This document shows, one piece after another, positions 1 through 9,600 of a DNA stretch of 64,000 bases. Numbering within the stretch: position 1 is the first letter of the stretch; every line of letters begins with the position of its first letter. The position numbers were made by a program, and so were the translations under genes. The DNA is from an uncultured Isosphaeraceae bacterium (lineage in GTDB: Bacteria > Planctomycetota > Planctomycetia > Isosphaerales > Isosphaeraceae), in contig CALLYK010000284.1 in the NCBI GenBank assembly GCA_937858365.1, forward strand, positions 1-64,000. The letters are read 5' to 3'. A model generated the notes under the pieces. It was not told the DNA's origin. It saw nothing but the letters and a program-made list of their open reading frames with translations, and did not search any database.

Positions 1-1946
1 ACCGCCCCTGCCAGGCCTGTCTGGGGTCGGGGCACCGGATGGAATCCCACTCCATCGAAGTCAAAATTCCCGCGGGCGTGCAGAACGGGACGAGGGTCCG
101 CGTGCCTGGCAAAGGCCAATTGGGCATGAACGGCGGCCGGCGGGGCGATCTCTATCTGCATGTGACGCTCATGCCGGACAAAGTATTCCGACAACAGGGT
201 AGCGATCTGCACGTCACGCTGCCGGTGTGGCCGTGGGAGGCCGCGTTGGGCACGGACGTCATGGCTCCCACGTTGACCGAGCCGGTGCGCGTGAAGATTC
301 CCGCCGGCAGCCGCGCCGAAAGCAAACTGCGGTTGAAGGGGAAAGGGCTCCCCACCGCGGCCGGAGGCCACGGCGATTTGTTCCTCACACTGCAGATCGT
401 CCTGCCTGCTCCGCTGACCGACGAAGAACGCAAGGCGACGGCCAAGTCCGTGCAGCAGGTCATCGGCTCGTTCGAGGCAATGCGCAAGCTGGACGTTGGT
501 TACGACGTGGCCCCTTGCCTCACGTTCAACCCGGCCCCGTGGTTGCCCCCCGCGTTCGGTGTGCGCCGCAATCAGGCGTCGCCCATCGAATCGCGCGCCC
601 CTCAGCGTCCCGATTCCGAGGAGACGCTCGCCTTTTCACCCGTGAGCGAACTCGCGGCGCTGATTCGAACACGACAACTTACGTCCACAGAACTCACGAA
701 ACTCTATCTAGGACGATTGAAGAAATACGATCCACTCTTGAAATGCGTTGTCACCCTAACAGAGACGACTGCCTTGGAACAGGCCGCTCGGGCCGACGCG
801 GAGATCGCCGCGGGTCGCTATCGGGGCCCCTTGCACGGCGTCCCCTGGGGCGCCAAGGACCTGATCGCTTACCCGGGCCACCCCACGACTTGGGGTGCTA
901 CTCCCTTCAAGGAGCAGACGATCGACCAAAAGGCGACCGTCGCCGAACGCCTGGAAGAGGCGGGTGCCGTGCTCGTGGCCAAACTCACGCTCGGTGCTCT
1001 GGCGATGGGGGATCGCTGGTTCGGGGGCATGACTCGCAACCCGTGGGACCCCAGACGCGGGTCGAGCGGTTCGTCGGCCGGGTCGGCGTGCTCGGTCGCG
1101 GCTGGACTCGTCGGCTTCGCGATCGGCAGCGAGACGCTGGGCAGCATCGTCTCCCCCAGTCGCGAGTGCGGGACGACCGGCCTTCGTCCCACGTTTGGCC
1201 GTGTCAGCCGACAGGGCTGCATGGCCCTCTCGTGGACGATGGACAAGCTCGGCCCGATCTGCCGATGCGCCGAGGATTGCGCGCTCGTCCTCGACGCCAT
1301 CCACGGCTGGGACGGCCGCGATGGCGCGGCGGTCGACCAACCGTTCACCTGGCCCCCGCGGGTCGACCTTCGCACTTTGAAGATCGGTTATCTGAAGGGG
1401 AACAAGGGGCCCGACGATCGCGGCGAGCTCAAGGTCTTACGTGGGCTGGGAGCGCAACTTGTCGAGATCGAACTGCCGCGCGAGTTCCCCGCTCAAGCAG
1501 TCACGCTGATGCTTGGGACCGAAGCCGCGACCGTCTTCGACAAGATCACTCGCGACCATGTGACCGAAGGACTGAACTCCTGGCCCGACTCGTTCCGTCG
1601 CGGGCAGTTCGTACCTGCCGTGGAGTACCTGCGCGCGGCGCGTGTACGTACGTTGTTGATGGGATCAATGCGCAAGCTGATGGAAACGATCGACCTGTAC
1701 GTCCACGACGGCCAAGACCTGGCGATCACGAACTTGACCGGACATCCTTGCGTCGTCGTGCCGACGGACTTCCACGAGCAGAACGGTCGCCGGGTCCCGC
1801 GCGTGAGTGTCTTGACCGGCCGTTTGTACGACGAAACGACGCTACTCGCGGTCGCCCACGCATTCCAGCAGGCCACCGGCTTCCATCTGGTTAGACCGAC
1901 GATCGACGCCTTCCTGAAGGAGGAGGCCGAGAAGGAGAAACCATGA
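1..1946 (+). CDS. DnaJ C-terminal region fused to amidase (5' end outside window)
   Basis: The reading frame is already open at position 3 and encodes the last zinc-finger repeat of a DnaJ-type co-chaperone (CQACLGSG) before the Met at 39-41, so the gene starts upstream of the window. Numbering from that Met, residues 1-125 form the two DnaJ/CbpA substrate-binding subdomains, with VKIPAGV and the second VKIPAG...LRLKGKG block. Residues about 126-625 form an amidase-signature enzyme. Its Ser-cisSer-Lys triad is visible as K273 (GAKD), S345 (GSSGSSAGSA) and S369 (GSETLGSI), with the family's 24-residue spacing between the serines. The junction LPAPLTDEERK could belong to either family. DnaJ and amidase are normally separate proteins, so this is a natural fusion or a joined assembly. 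The substrate is unknown. The stop overlaps the next gene by 4 bp. Confidence 0.85.
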   Translation, partial: RPCQACLGSGHRMESHSIEVKIPAGVQNGTRVRVPGKGQLGMNGGRRGDLYLHVTLMPDKVFRQQGSDLHVTLPVWPWEAALGTDVMAPTLTEPVRVKIPAGSRAESKLRLKGKGLPTAAGGHGDLFLTLQIVLPAPLTDEERKATAKSVQQVIGSFEAMRKLDVGYDVAPCLTFNPAPWLPPAFGVRRNQASPIESRAPQRPDSEETLAFSPVSELAALIRTRQLTSTELTKLYLGRLKKYDPLLKCVVTLTETTALEQAARADAEIAAGRYRGPLHGVPWGAKDLIAYPGHPTTWGATPFKEQTIDQKATVAERLEEAGAVLVAKLTLGALAMGDRWFGGMTRNPWDPRRGSSGSSAGSACSVAAGLVGFAIGSETLGSIVSPSRECGTTGLRPTFGRVSRQGCMALSWTMDKLGPICRCAEDCALVLDAIHGWDGRDGAAVDQPFTWPPRVDLRTLKIGYLKGNKGPDDRGELKVLRGLGAQLVEIELPREFPAQAVTLMLGTEAATVFDKITRDHVTEGLNSWPDSFRRGQFVPAVEYLRAARVRTLLMGSMRKLMETIDLYVHDGQDLAITNLTGHPCVVVPTDFHEQNGRRVPRVSVLTGRLYDETTLLAVAHAFQQATGFHLVRPTIDAFLKEEAEKEKP

Positions 1947-2812
1947 TCGACGTCCACATTCATGTACATCCAAATAACCTTCCCGGCCTCAAGGGGACAC
2001 CTGGCGGCGGGCGCGCTCTCGAGACGATCGAGGAGAAGGCGGCCCTGGTTCGCGCGGAGATGAAAGCGGCCGACGTCCAAGTCGCCTTTGGAATGGGTCG
2101 GTTCGACGGCCCCAAGGACGACCCGTTGGGCATCAACGCGACCCTGCGCCTCGCCTCGCTTGTCCCCGGACTGAGGGCCATCGGCACCGCCAACCCAACT
2201 AAGACCGACCCTGAACACATGCGGGCGGTCGAGGAACAAATCACCGCCGCACGGCGGCATCTTGTCGCGTTTAAATGCTATCTCGGCTATTTACCCTTTG
2301 GTCCGGAGCACCCGAATTACACCCCATACTATCGCCTGGCCCAGAAGCACGGCTTGCCGGTGATTTTTCACACGGGGGACAACTGGTCAACCAAAGCCAA
2401 GCTGAAACTGGCCCACCCGCTGGGAGTGGACGAGGTGGCGGTCGATTGGCCCGACGTTCGCTTCGTGATGGCCCACTTCGGCAACCCGTGGATGATCGAC
2501 GCGGCCGAAGTCATTTTCAAAAATGAGAACGTCTGGGCGGACTTGTCGGGCCTCTTCGTCGGCACGGAAAAGTCGCTGGGAGGACTGGTCGAGGCCAGAG
2601 ACCTACCCGATGCGATCGCGGGCCTTGTGATCAGTGACGTCCGCCGCGCGTTGACCTACGCCGACCGCTACGATCGCATCCTCTACGGCTCGGATTGGCC
2701 GCTTGCCCCCATGGCGATTTATCGCCGCCTGATCGCACGAATCGTACCGGAAGAACACCACGAAGCGGTCTTCCGAACCAACGCCGAGAAGTTATTCGGC
2801 CTGCGGGCGTGA
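1943..2812 (+). CDS. Amidohydrolase-2 family metal-dependent hydrolase
   Basis: TIM-barrel amidohydrolase of 289 aa. The metal-binding HxH motif sits at the very N-terminus (DVHIH, H5 and H7). It is followed by a histidine in IFHTGD, another in VMAHFGNP and the acidic residue of LYGSDWP near residue 250, the usual order for this superfamily. These proteins hydrolyse or decarboxylate small cyclic or carboxylated substrates, and the actual substrate cannot be read from the sequence. The start codon overlaps the amidase stop (ATGA), so the two are probably translationally coupled and may act on successive steps of amide breakdown. The 3' end overlaps the convergent gene at 2792 by 21 bp. The family call is firm and the role is inferred. 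Confidence 0.88.
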   Translation: MIDVHIHVHPNNLPGLKGTPGGGRALETIEEKAALVRAEMKAADVQVAFGMGRFDGPKDDPLGINATLRLASLVPGLRAIGTANPTKTDPEHMRAVEEQITAARRHLVAFKCYLGYLPFGPEHPNYTPYYRLAQKHGLPVIFHTGDNWSTKAKLKLAHPLGVDEVAVDWPDVRFVMAHFGNPWMIDAAEVIFKNENVWADLSGLFVGTEKSLGGLVEARDLPDAIAGLVISDVRRALTYADRYDRILYGSDWPLAPMAIYRRLIARIVPEEHHEAVFRTNAEKLFGLRA

Positions 2813-3646
2813 GCGACCTAAGAGTTCGGCGGCCAGTTCGGCCTCGCGCCCGACCGTCTCTCGAAGCTCCGCCGTGGACCCAACAGGGTCATCGAGCGGG
2901 GCCGGGTCCATCGCGCCGTAATGGCGGAGCGCCCTCTCAACTCGGGGCCAGCTTGCATGCTCGGCCAGGTCGAACGCACGCATGCCTTTCCTGACTCGCT
3001 CGCCCGTGTCGGAGAGGTCGCCGAACACGAGGTATTGCATCCAGGGGAAATAGGCGAAGCGAACGATTGGTCGGAGACAGAGCGCCCGCATGATCCTACA
3101 ATCAAACGCGTCGACGGCCTCCCGCACGCCGGGTGCGACCGTCACTTCCTGCTCGCACAAGAACGACTGCTCGAATGCCCGCCGACGCTCGTGCGCGTCG
3201 AACGTTCGACCCGCCTTACGCGCGTGATGGACGCGATTGAGCGCGTCCAAGAGCGTTGGCGGCACCAGGTCATCGGCCCCCGATTGCTCCCCGAGCTCTT
3301 TTGTGAAGTGATAGTTCGTGTAGGTATCGATGCAGACCTGCCGGTTGACTTTGCGGAACCCCTCGGCGAACTGTCGGAGCAGGCCGATGCGGTAGGCGCG
3401 TTCCTCGGCATCGTAGAAATAGCGGCGAGCGATGAGTCGGCCCAGGCTACCACCGGCCTCGAAGTAGCCAATCGCCCAAAGTGCCCCATGCGCGGCCATC
3501 AGCGAGAAGGCGTGATTTCGGCCCGAGTCGTGATAAAGGCCATTCAGGAGCACGACACGCCGCGGCACGTCGAGCAAGCCGCCGGCCAGGACCTCGGCTT
3601 CGCCCTTGATGAAATCGAACCTCGCACGCAGGGCATCGCTCGTCAT
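2792..3646 (-). CDS. Hypothetical protein, unrecognised
   Basis: A 284-aa soluble-looking protein without signal peptide or membrane segment. I do not recognise a family. It is rich in Arg, Glu and Ala with many predicted helices, and has aromatic clusters such as RFAYFPWMQYLVFGD near residue 195 and CIDTYTNYHFTK near residue 105. Composition and codon use match the surrounding genes, which supports a genuine gene. It ends inside the last 21 bp of the convergent amidohydrolase gene. It lies 46 bp downstream of the small gene at 3693-4058 on the same strand and is probably cotranscribed with it. Confidence 0.7.
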   Translation of the reverse strand: MTSDALRARFDFIKGEAEVLAGGLLDVPRRVVLLNGLYHDSGRNHAFSLMAAHGALWAIGYFEAGGSLGRLIARRYFYDAEERAYRIGLLRQFAEGFRKVNRQVCIDTYTNYHFTKELGEQSGADDLVPPTLLDALNRVHHARKAGRTFDAHERRRAFEQSFLCEQEVTVAPGVREAVDAFDCRIMRALCLRPIVRFAYFPWMQYLVFGDLSDTGERVRKGMRAFDLAEHASWPRVERALRHYGAMDPAPLDDPVGSTAELRETVGREAELAAELLGRSRPQAE

Positions 3647-3692
3647 GGGGGTGAATTCCTCCGAAGCTCAAACCGACGGCAGGCCCGCCTGA

Positions 3693-4058
3693 TTAACCGG
3701 CCTCCACGGGCGCGACCCGCGACCAGATCGGAACATGAGGCGCCAGGGAGGGCCGAGCCGCGAGCGCCGCACTCACGACCTCGTCGAAGAGCGTCCGCGG
3801 CGCCAGGCCCAGGTCTTGCGCCTGAGTGAGCACCTGGCGGACCTCCTCGGGGTCCACTGGCGTCCGCCCCAGGGCTTCCTCCAACAGTTCGCGTAGCTCA
3901 ACTTGGCCAGGCGGGTCGCCGCCGCCCGCTTCCTCGTCCTCGACTACCTGTTGGTCCAGCGCCTTGATGACGTGGGCGGCCCCGGGGTCGAGGAACTCTT
4001 GTAGACCGAGGAGGCCCCGGCGAAATCGTTGCCCGGATGTCTTGCGGAACACGCCCAT
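3693..4058 (-). CDS. Small hypothetical protein
   Basis: A 121-aa protein, acidic in the middle (VVEDEEAGGGD) with a basic N-terminus (FRKTSGQRFRR). The frame is open further upstream, but the ATG at 4058 is preceded by GGGAGAG at good spacing and leaves room for the divergent DUF4058 gene starting at 4167, so I chose it. No domain is recognised. Leucine-rich helices such as VELRELLEEALG and VRQVLTQAQDLG suggest an all-helical fold. It probably heads an operon with the gene at 2792-3646. Confidence 0.55.
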   Translation of the reverse strand: MGVFRKTSGQRFRRGLLGLQEFLDPGAAHVIKALDQQVVEDEEAGGGDPPGQVELRELLEEALGRTPVDPEEVRQVLTQAQDLGLAPRTLFDEVVSAALAARPSLAPHVPIWSRVAPVEAG

Positions 4059-4166
4059 GCGGTCTCTCCCAAACGGAAGTGCTTCGTCACTCCATCGGAC
4101 CAAAAACGCGCCGATCTCTCCTTGGAATTCGATAGAATCAAGACTCAGGCCCCGCGAGGACGACCG

Positions 4167-4973
4167 ATGAGCATGATCTTCCCCGGCATGGACCCGTATT
4201 TGGAAGACCCGTCGCTCTGGCCGGGTGTTCATGGCCGGTTCATCGTCCATCTCGCCGACGCGCTTTCCGCGAAGGTCTTACCCAGGTATGTCGCCACGAT
4301 CGAGGAGCGTGTGTATTTGGAAGGGGCCGATCGGAGTGTTCGGCCGGACTTCGTCGTACGGCAAGCCGGCCCCGAAGCACCGGCCCCGGTCTTCCCCGAG
4401 GTAGCCGAAGGCGGGGCGGACGCGGCCGTTCTGCTGCGCGACGCTCCCGAATTGATCCATGAGCGTCTTGTCAACATTCTCGACTTGCAGGCGGGGCGCA
4501 GGGTCGTCGCCGTGATCGAGGTCGTCAGCCCGAGCAACAAACGCAAGGGCGCCGGGCGCGAATCGTATCGGCTCAAGCAACGCGACGTTTTGGCGAGCGA
4601 CGCACACCTCATGGAAATCGACCTTCTCCGAGCCGGACGCCACGTACTTGCGTTCCGCAAGGAGAGGATCCCCCCGGGGCGCAGGTACGACTCGATGACT
4701 TGCGTGAATCGCGCCCGTGATTCCAGGGACCTCTTCGAGCTTTATCCCCGCCTCCTGCCCGAGCGCTTGCCACGTGTGCGCGTGCCCCTCGCTGACGGCG
4801 ACCCCGACGTGGTCCTGGACATTCAAGGGGTCCTGGACCGCACCTACGAAACAGGTCACTATCGGAAAATCATCGATTACACACAGCCGTGCGTCCCGCC
4901 CTTGAGGGGTCATAATTTCGTTTGGGCCCGAAACTTGATCGATCAAGCACTTTCCAAGGACAAGCCTTCATGA
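4167..4973 (+). CDS. DUF4058 family protein
   Basis: A 268-aa protein opening with the hallmark of the family, FPGMDPYLEDPSLWPGVH, followed by DRSVRPDFVV and the strand-rich IEVVSPSNKRKG. The last segment resembles the E-x-K part of PD-(D/E)XK nuclease folds, though no activity is established. DUF4058 is abundant in planctomycetes and cyanobacteria, often in several copies. The frame is open from 4029, but the family start Met-Ser-Met-Ile-Phe is at 4167. It is translationally coupled to the aldolase gene, with an ATGA overlap at 4970-4973, although a functional link is not obvious. Confidence 0.88.
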   Translation: MSMIFPGMDPYLEDPSLWPGVHGRFIVHLADALSAKVLPRYVATIEERVYLEGADRSVRPDFVVRQAGPEAPAPVFPEVAEGGADAAVLLRDAPELIHERLVNILDLQAGRRVVAVIEVVSPSNKRKGAGRESYRLKQRDVLASDAHLMEIDLLRAGRHVLAFRKERIPPGRRYDSMTCVNRARDSRDLFELYPRLLPERLPRVRVPLADGDPDVVLDIQGVLDRTYETGHYRKIIDYTQPCVPPLRGHNFVWARNLIDQALSKDKPS

Positions 4974-5617
4974 CTCGTGAATCAACCTTGAAGCGCATCG
5001 CCGAGGGGGGGATCGTTGCGGTCGTCCGCTCGGAATCCGGCGAGAAGCTGGTGAACGTCGCCAAGGCCCTCGCCGAAGGGGGCGTCACCGCGATCGAGAT
5101 CACCTTCACCGTACCCGACGCCATCGACGTCATCCGCCAGGTCCGCAAGGAGATGGGCGACTCGATCGCGCTAGGGGCGGGCACCGTGCTCGATCCCGAG
5201 ACCGCGCGCGTGGCACTTCTCGCTGGGGCCGAGTACCTCGTCGCGCCCACGCTCAACCTCGACGTGATCAAACTCTGCCGACGCTACGACAAGGCGGTCA
5301 TGCCAGGCGCCTTCACGCCCACCGAAATCCTGACCGCCTGGGAAGCCGGGGCCGACGTGGTCAAGGTCTTCCCCGCCGATGTGGGTGGTCCGCCATACTT
5401 GAAGGCGATTAAGGCCCCGCTGCCGCAGGTCAAACTGATGCCGACCGGAGGCGTGGACCTGGACACCGCCGAGGCGTTCCTGAAAGCAGGGGCCTTCTGT
5501 CTGGGGGCCGGCGGCTCGCTCGTCGATGCCAAAGCGGTCGCGGCCGGAGATTACGGCGCCATCCGGGAACGGGCCGCACAGTTCGCGGCCGTCGTGGCTC
5601 GTTCTCGATCGAAGTGA
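4970..5617 (+). CDS. eda: 2-dehydro-3-deoxy-phosphogluconate / 4-hydroxy-2-oxoglutarate aldolase
   Basis: Class I KDPG/KHG aldolase of 215 aa, the usual family size. It cleaves KDPG to pyruvate and glyceraldehyde-3-phosphate in the Entner-Doudoroff and hexuronate pathways. Visible landmarks are VAVVRSE at the N-terminus, the IEITFTVPDA strand carrying the catalytic Glu, the Schiff-base Lys in VVKVFPADVGG, and the phosphate-binding MPTGGV plus CLGAGGSL loops. The start at 4970 overlaps the DUF4058 stop. An in-frame start at 4922 is rejected because it would add residues not found in the family. Cytoplasmic. No other Entner-Doudoroff gene is in the window. Confidence 0.93.
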   Translation: MTRESTLKRIAEGGIVAVVRSESGEKLVNVAKALAEGGVTAIEITFTVPDAIDVIRQVRKEMGDSIALGAGTVLDPETARVALLAGAEYLVAPTLNLDVIKLCRRYDKAVMPGAFTPTEILTAWEAGADVVKVFPADVGGPPYLKAIKAPLPQVKLMPTGGVDLDTAEAFLKAGAFCLGAGGSLVDAKAVAAGDYGAIRERAAQFAAVVARSRSK

Positions 5618-5631
5618 GAAGACCAAGACAT

Positions 5632-5701
5632 CTACTACAAAGGCACGAAGAACACAAAGAAGACAGGAGATCGAATTCCTTTCTGTGCCCTTTGTGGTGG
5701 A
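5632..5701. repeat. Imperfect inverted repeat between convergent genes
   Basis: Left arm TCTACTACAAAGGCAC (5631-5646) pairs with GTGCCCTTTGTGGTGGA (5685-5701) with a few mismatches, and the purine-rich stretch AAGAACACAAAGAAG lies between. It fills the gap between the convergent eda and dehydratase genes and is poorer in GC than its surroundings. The 'ACAAAGGCAC ... GTGCCCTTTGTGG' shape resembles a dispersed intergenic palindrome I associate with many environmental genomes. It may also act as a bidirectional terminator. Confidence 0.55.
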
Positions 5702-5715
5702 CTTCTTCACTCCGA

Positions 5716-6675
5716 TCAAAGCCAGGAAGCGCTCAAGGCCGCAAACATCGCTTCCACGTCGACGTTGCCGCCGCTGAGGATGACCCCCACACGTTTGCCG
5801 CTCACGTCCAATTGCTCGTTCAGCAAGCACGCGGCGGGCACGGCCGACGAAGGTTCGATGATGATCTTCATCCGCTCCCAGATGAACCGCATGGTTTCGA
5901 TGATCTCCCTTTCCGTCGCGGTCACGATTCGATCGACCTGTTGACGGATCGTGGCGAAGTCGCGTTCCCCAAGGGACGTCCGCAGACCGTCGGCCACCGT
6001 CCTGGGGTCTCCCGATGGCAGGATTCGCCCGGCCGCGAGCGAGCGCCTTGCGTCGTCGGCGTTGGCCGGCTCAGCGCCGACCACAAGCGTTGTCGGCGAT
6101 CGCCCCTTCACGCATATCGCCGTGCCGGAGAGCAAGCCGCCGCCGCCGCACGGCGTGATGACGATGTCCAACCGACCGACCTGGTCGAGCAACTCCCAGG
6201 CGGCGGTGCCTTGTCCCGCGATCACGTGCCAGTTGTCGTAAGGATGCACCAATGCGTAACCGTCCTCGGTCATCAAGCGGGCCACGGTCGCCTCGCGATC
6301 CGCGAGGGTCGGCTCGCATGATACGACGCGGGCACCGTAGCTTTCAGTGGCGGCCCGCTTCACGGCCGGCGCCATGCGCGGCATCACGATGCAAACCGGC
6401 ACGTTCAGCAACCGGCCGGACAAGGCGAGGGCCTGCGCATGGTTGCCGGACGAGTGCGTGATCACGCCGCACCGGCGCGCTTCCTCACCGAGTTGCAGGA
6501 CCGCGTTCATCGCCCCGCGAAACTTGAACGCGCCCACGCGCTGAAGGTTCTCGCACTTGAAGAAGACCTCGCCGCCGCAAAGGGTGTCAAAGACGCGCGA
6601 GGTCATCACGGGCGTGAGATGGGCCCACGGCTTGAGCCGTTCACGCGCTTCGCGGACGTCGTCGAGAGAGATCAT
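5716..6675 (-). CDS. PLP-dependent threonine/serine dehydratase-like enzyme
   Basis: Fold-type II pyridoxal-phosphate enzyme of 319 aa. The PLP lysine is in GAFKFRGA near residue 52, the substrate loop is SSGNHAQALA, and the phosphate cup is GGGGLLSG near residue 180. The length and the absence of a C-terminal ACT domain fit catabolic threonine dehydratase or serine racemase (TdcB/SR type) better than biosynthetic IlvA. Expected activity is deamination of Thr or Ser to the 2-oxo acid, or racemisation; sequence alone does not decide. It starts 7 bp after the GH116 stop and is the last gene of a NIPSNAP-GH116-dehydratase operon. Confidence 0.85.
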   Translation of the reverse strand: MISLDDVREARERLKPWAHLTPVMTSRVFDTLCGGEVFFKCENLQRVGAFKFRGAMNAVLQLGEEARRCGVITHSSGNHAQALALSGRLLNVPVCIVMPRMAPAVKRAATESYGARVVSCEPTLADREATVARLMTEDGYALVHPYDNWHVIAGQGTAAWELLDQVGRLDIVITPCGGGGLLSGTAICVKGRSPTTLVVGAEPANADDARRSLAAGRILPSGDPRTVADGLRTSLGERDFATIRQQVDRIVTATEREIIETMRFIWERMKIIIEPSSAVPAACLLNEQLDVSGKRVGVILSGGNVDVEAMFAALSASWL

Positions 6676-6682
6676 GGGAAGG

Positions 6683-9600
6683 TCATCCCAGGGTGATGGA
6701 TAGCGCCTGCCCGACCTCGATCGTGACCGCCTCGGCGAGCTTCACCAGCGACCGGCCTTGGAAACGGCCGACACGCGCGGCGATTTCTCGATGGCCCAGC
6801 GACGCGCGGGCGGTGGTGATTTCGTGCGGCGCTTTCGGCAGCAGGGAGACCGTCAGCAGCTTGAGTCGACCGCGGCGCACCGTGATCTTCGCCGTCATAC
6901 CGCGATGTTCGCGTTCTTGCTCGAACGCGCCCCAGCCTTCAGCGGCGGTGAAGGGGGCGCGGAAAGCGTCTGGAGTGAGTCGCGGGGCGAAGCCAATGTG
7001 ACCTTTTGGCCCGTGGTAATCGAAGCCGCAGACCGCGAGAAAGGCCCCGTAGGAGGCCATCGCCCGCGCGTAGTGGTCGGAGCATTCGACTTCGTTGTAT
7101 GGGTTGCGCTTCCGCGCGTCGTAGCGGTCGTGGATGGCCCGCGCGATCGCCAGGCCCGCTTCCAGCAGGTCGGGCTGGTCGATGCCTTCATAGATCATGT
7201 GAGCGGCGACTTGCCATTCAAATCCGCTCATGCACTCGTTGAAGTACATGAATTGCCAGTGTTTCTCCTGGTCGGGGCGTTGGCCGCCCTTGGGCCAGGT
7301 ACACATGAGCAGGCCGGCATCGCCCATGAGGGCGTACCAGCGGCCCCGCTTGAACTTCTCTCGGAAGGGCCCGACATCGGGCACGAAGTTGTATTTCCAG
7401 AGGGCCCTCAAGGCCGCGAGCAGCTTTTCGCGGTCGAAGAGGTGGCCGAGACCAAGCCAGTGGGCCCAAGTCTGACCGAAAACCTGGTCGATGTAACACC
7501 CCGCGCCGACGCCGATCGCGTTGGCGTGTTCGGGGTCTTCCTTCTGGATGAAAAACTCGCCGTTGAATAGGTCCAGGATCGTTCGCGACCCACGCCCGGC
7601 GATCGCTCGACAGCGGTCGGCGAAGGGGTCGTCGCCCATTTCGCGGGCCATCGTCTCGCCGGCCTTGAGGGTCGCGAGATAGAGCGAGGCCAGGAAGGGG
7701 ACCCGGCCGTACCATGCCGCGTCGAGGGTGTTGGGCTGGGCCCCTTCGATCATGCCGTCGCCATCACCGTCTTGCTTGATCAGATATTCAATCGCTTTTT
7801 TGATGTTGGGCCACAGCGTGCGAAGGAAACGATCGTCGGGTGAGCAAAGGTGCTCTCGGTAGGCCCCCAGGATGCGTCCGCACTGGCCATCGTGGGCCGG
7901 CTCGTTCGCTCCGTTGAGGTTCGCGCGCATGCCGATGCCGCCGTCCTCGTGTTGTGCCAGGCCGAAATCGACGCGCCGGCGGGTGTCGCGTTCCAGTTCG
8001 GGGAAGAGCCATCCAGGCGCCTGGGCGTAATGCCAAACGTGCGTGCAGGTGCCCTCGCAGCAGCCGACCCCCTCCCAGGCCCAGAAACGGCCGTCGCGCA
8101 GGCGATAGCAGGTCGTCGTCGCAAGTGTGGACGTGTTGGCCATCGTCCGGTCGAGGAACCAGTAAGGAAGTGTGGAATCGTACCAGGTCTCGACCCATTC
8201 GCGGGTGTCGCCAATCAAACGTTCTTGGTTTTCATGGACGTAACGAACGACGGCCGCGGCGTCGTCGAAACGTGTCGCGTAGTGGTGTCCCACGGGCGTG
8301 TCGCCCAGGCCGCGCGCCCGGAAATTCGGGAAGTGCCAGGCGACGACGAACGTGAACGTTTTCGACTCTCCGGGGGCGAGGGTGGTTGATTTGCTCAGGT
8401 CTCCCTGAAGGCGTTCGGTGAGCGGTCGAGCCATCGAGTTAGAGGGACCCATGTCGGCTTCATCTTCACCCAGAAGGCCGATCGCCATCGTGCCGAAATC
8501 GAGTCGTTCGGAAATCGGCGCGGTGGAGGGGCTGTCGGAGAAGACGATTTGGTCCACGCCGATGTTGCCCCAACTGCCAGTCGCCTCATCGACGACTTCG
8601 AGGCGGGCCTTGCGCTCGACCCATCGCGCGACCGAAAACGTGCCTGGGGCCATGCGATTCGCGGCCCTTCCCGTTGCCGAAAGCACGACCTCACCGTCGA
8701 TCAGCAAATTCAAGCATGTTTTGCCTGGATGATTTCCACCGCCGATGAGAAAGTGAACATAGTCTCGTTCGATCACGAACTCCGGGCTGATGAGTCTGCC
8801 GGTCCGCGCGTCCTTCTCGGCGATCGTGTTGCCTGGGGCGGAGGCGTGACTGTTCACAACCCGCCCTCCGTGGCCGCCGACCTCACCCTGATAGCTGGGC
8901 ATCTTGGCCATTTCGACCGGCCCGGCGCCGAAGGCCGTCCCTTCGGTCTTCCAAAGCGAGTAGGTCTCTCCCTCGAAGTCAGCGAAGAGGATGTCCGGGC
9001 GGGCGCGAGGGTTGGGCGTTTCCTTGGCGGAAGCGACCAGGATCGTCAGGCCGGGTCTCCTGAGCACGCGATTGATCGCCTCGCCGGGCGGGACTGGTCC
9101 CAGGGTCCGGCAGACGACGTTGTTGAGCCAACCGTGGGCCCGACAGGGGACCGCTTCCCGCGACGTGTTCCTGACGGTCAAGCGGTAGATCGTGGCCGGT
9201 AGTGAGGATGCCTCAAGGTCCAGAGGGACGAATGGGGAGAACGTCTCGATGTCGATCTCGACGGGTAGGCCAGGATCGCGCTTGCTGATCCGAGCGATCG
9301 GATAGCGGCCGTCGAACGTGGTCTTGGGCACCAGCCCGACGGGAGTAGGCACGTCGATGCCGAAGCCGGCGACGAGTGTGTCGGCCCGTCGCGCCGGCTC
9401 GACGAAATTGGCCCCATCGCGCGGGCCGAACTTCGCTCCCGCGTATTCGACCTGGCGCGGCTGGATACCTTCCTGGTCGTGATTGAAGACGTCCCAAAGC
9501 CAGAGTTCCCCCTGGCCGTTGACGTACACGGTGCCGGCGAAGAGGCCGCCCACCGGCATGCCGATGTGCTCCAGTGGCCCGGGTTCGTCGTAGGTTGGCT

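Noticed and set aside
227-1894. 555-codon plus-strand frame inside the DnaJ-amidase gene
   Set aside because: Out-of-frame shadow with extreme Arg content; the amidase triad lies in the other frame.
7800-8400. Several small open frames within the GH116 gene
   Set aside because: All are frame shadows of a continuous 1042-codon gene with family motifs throughout.
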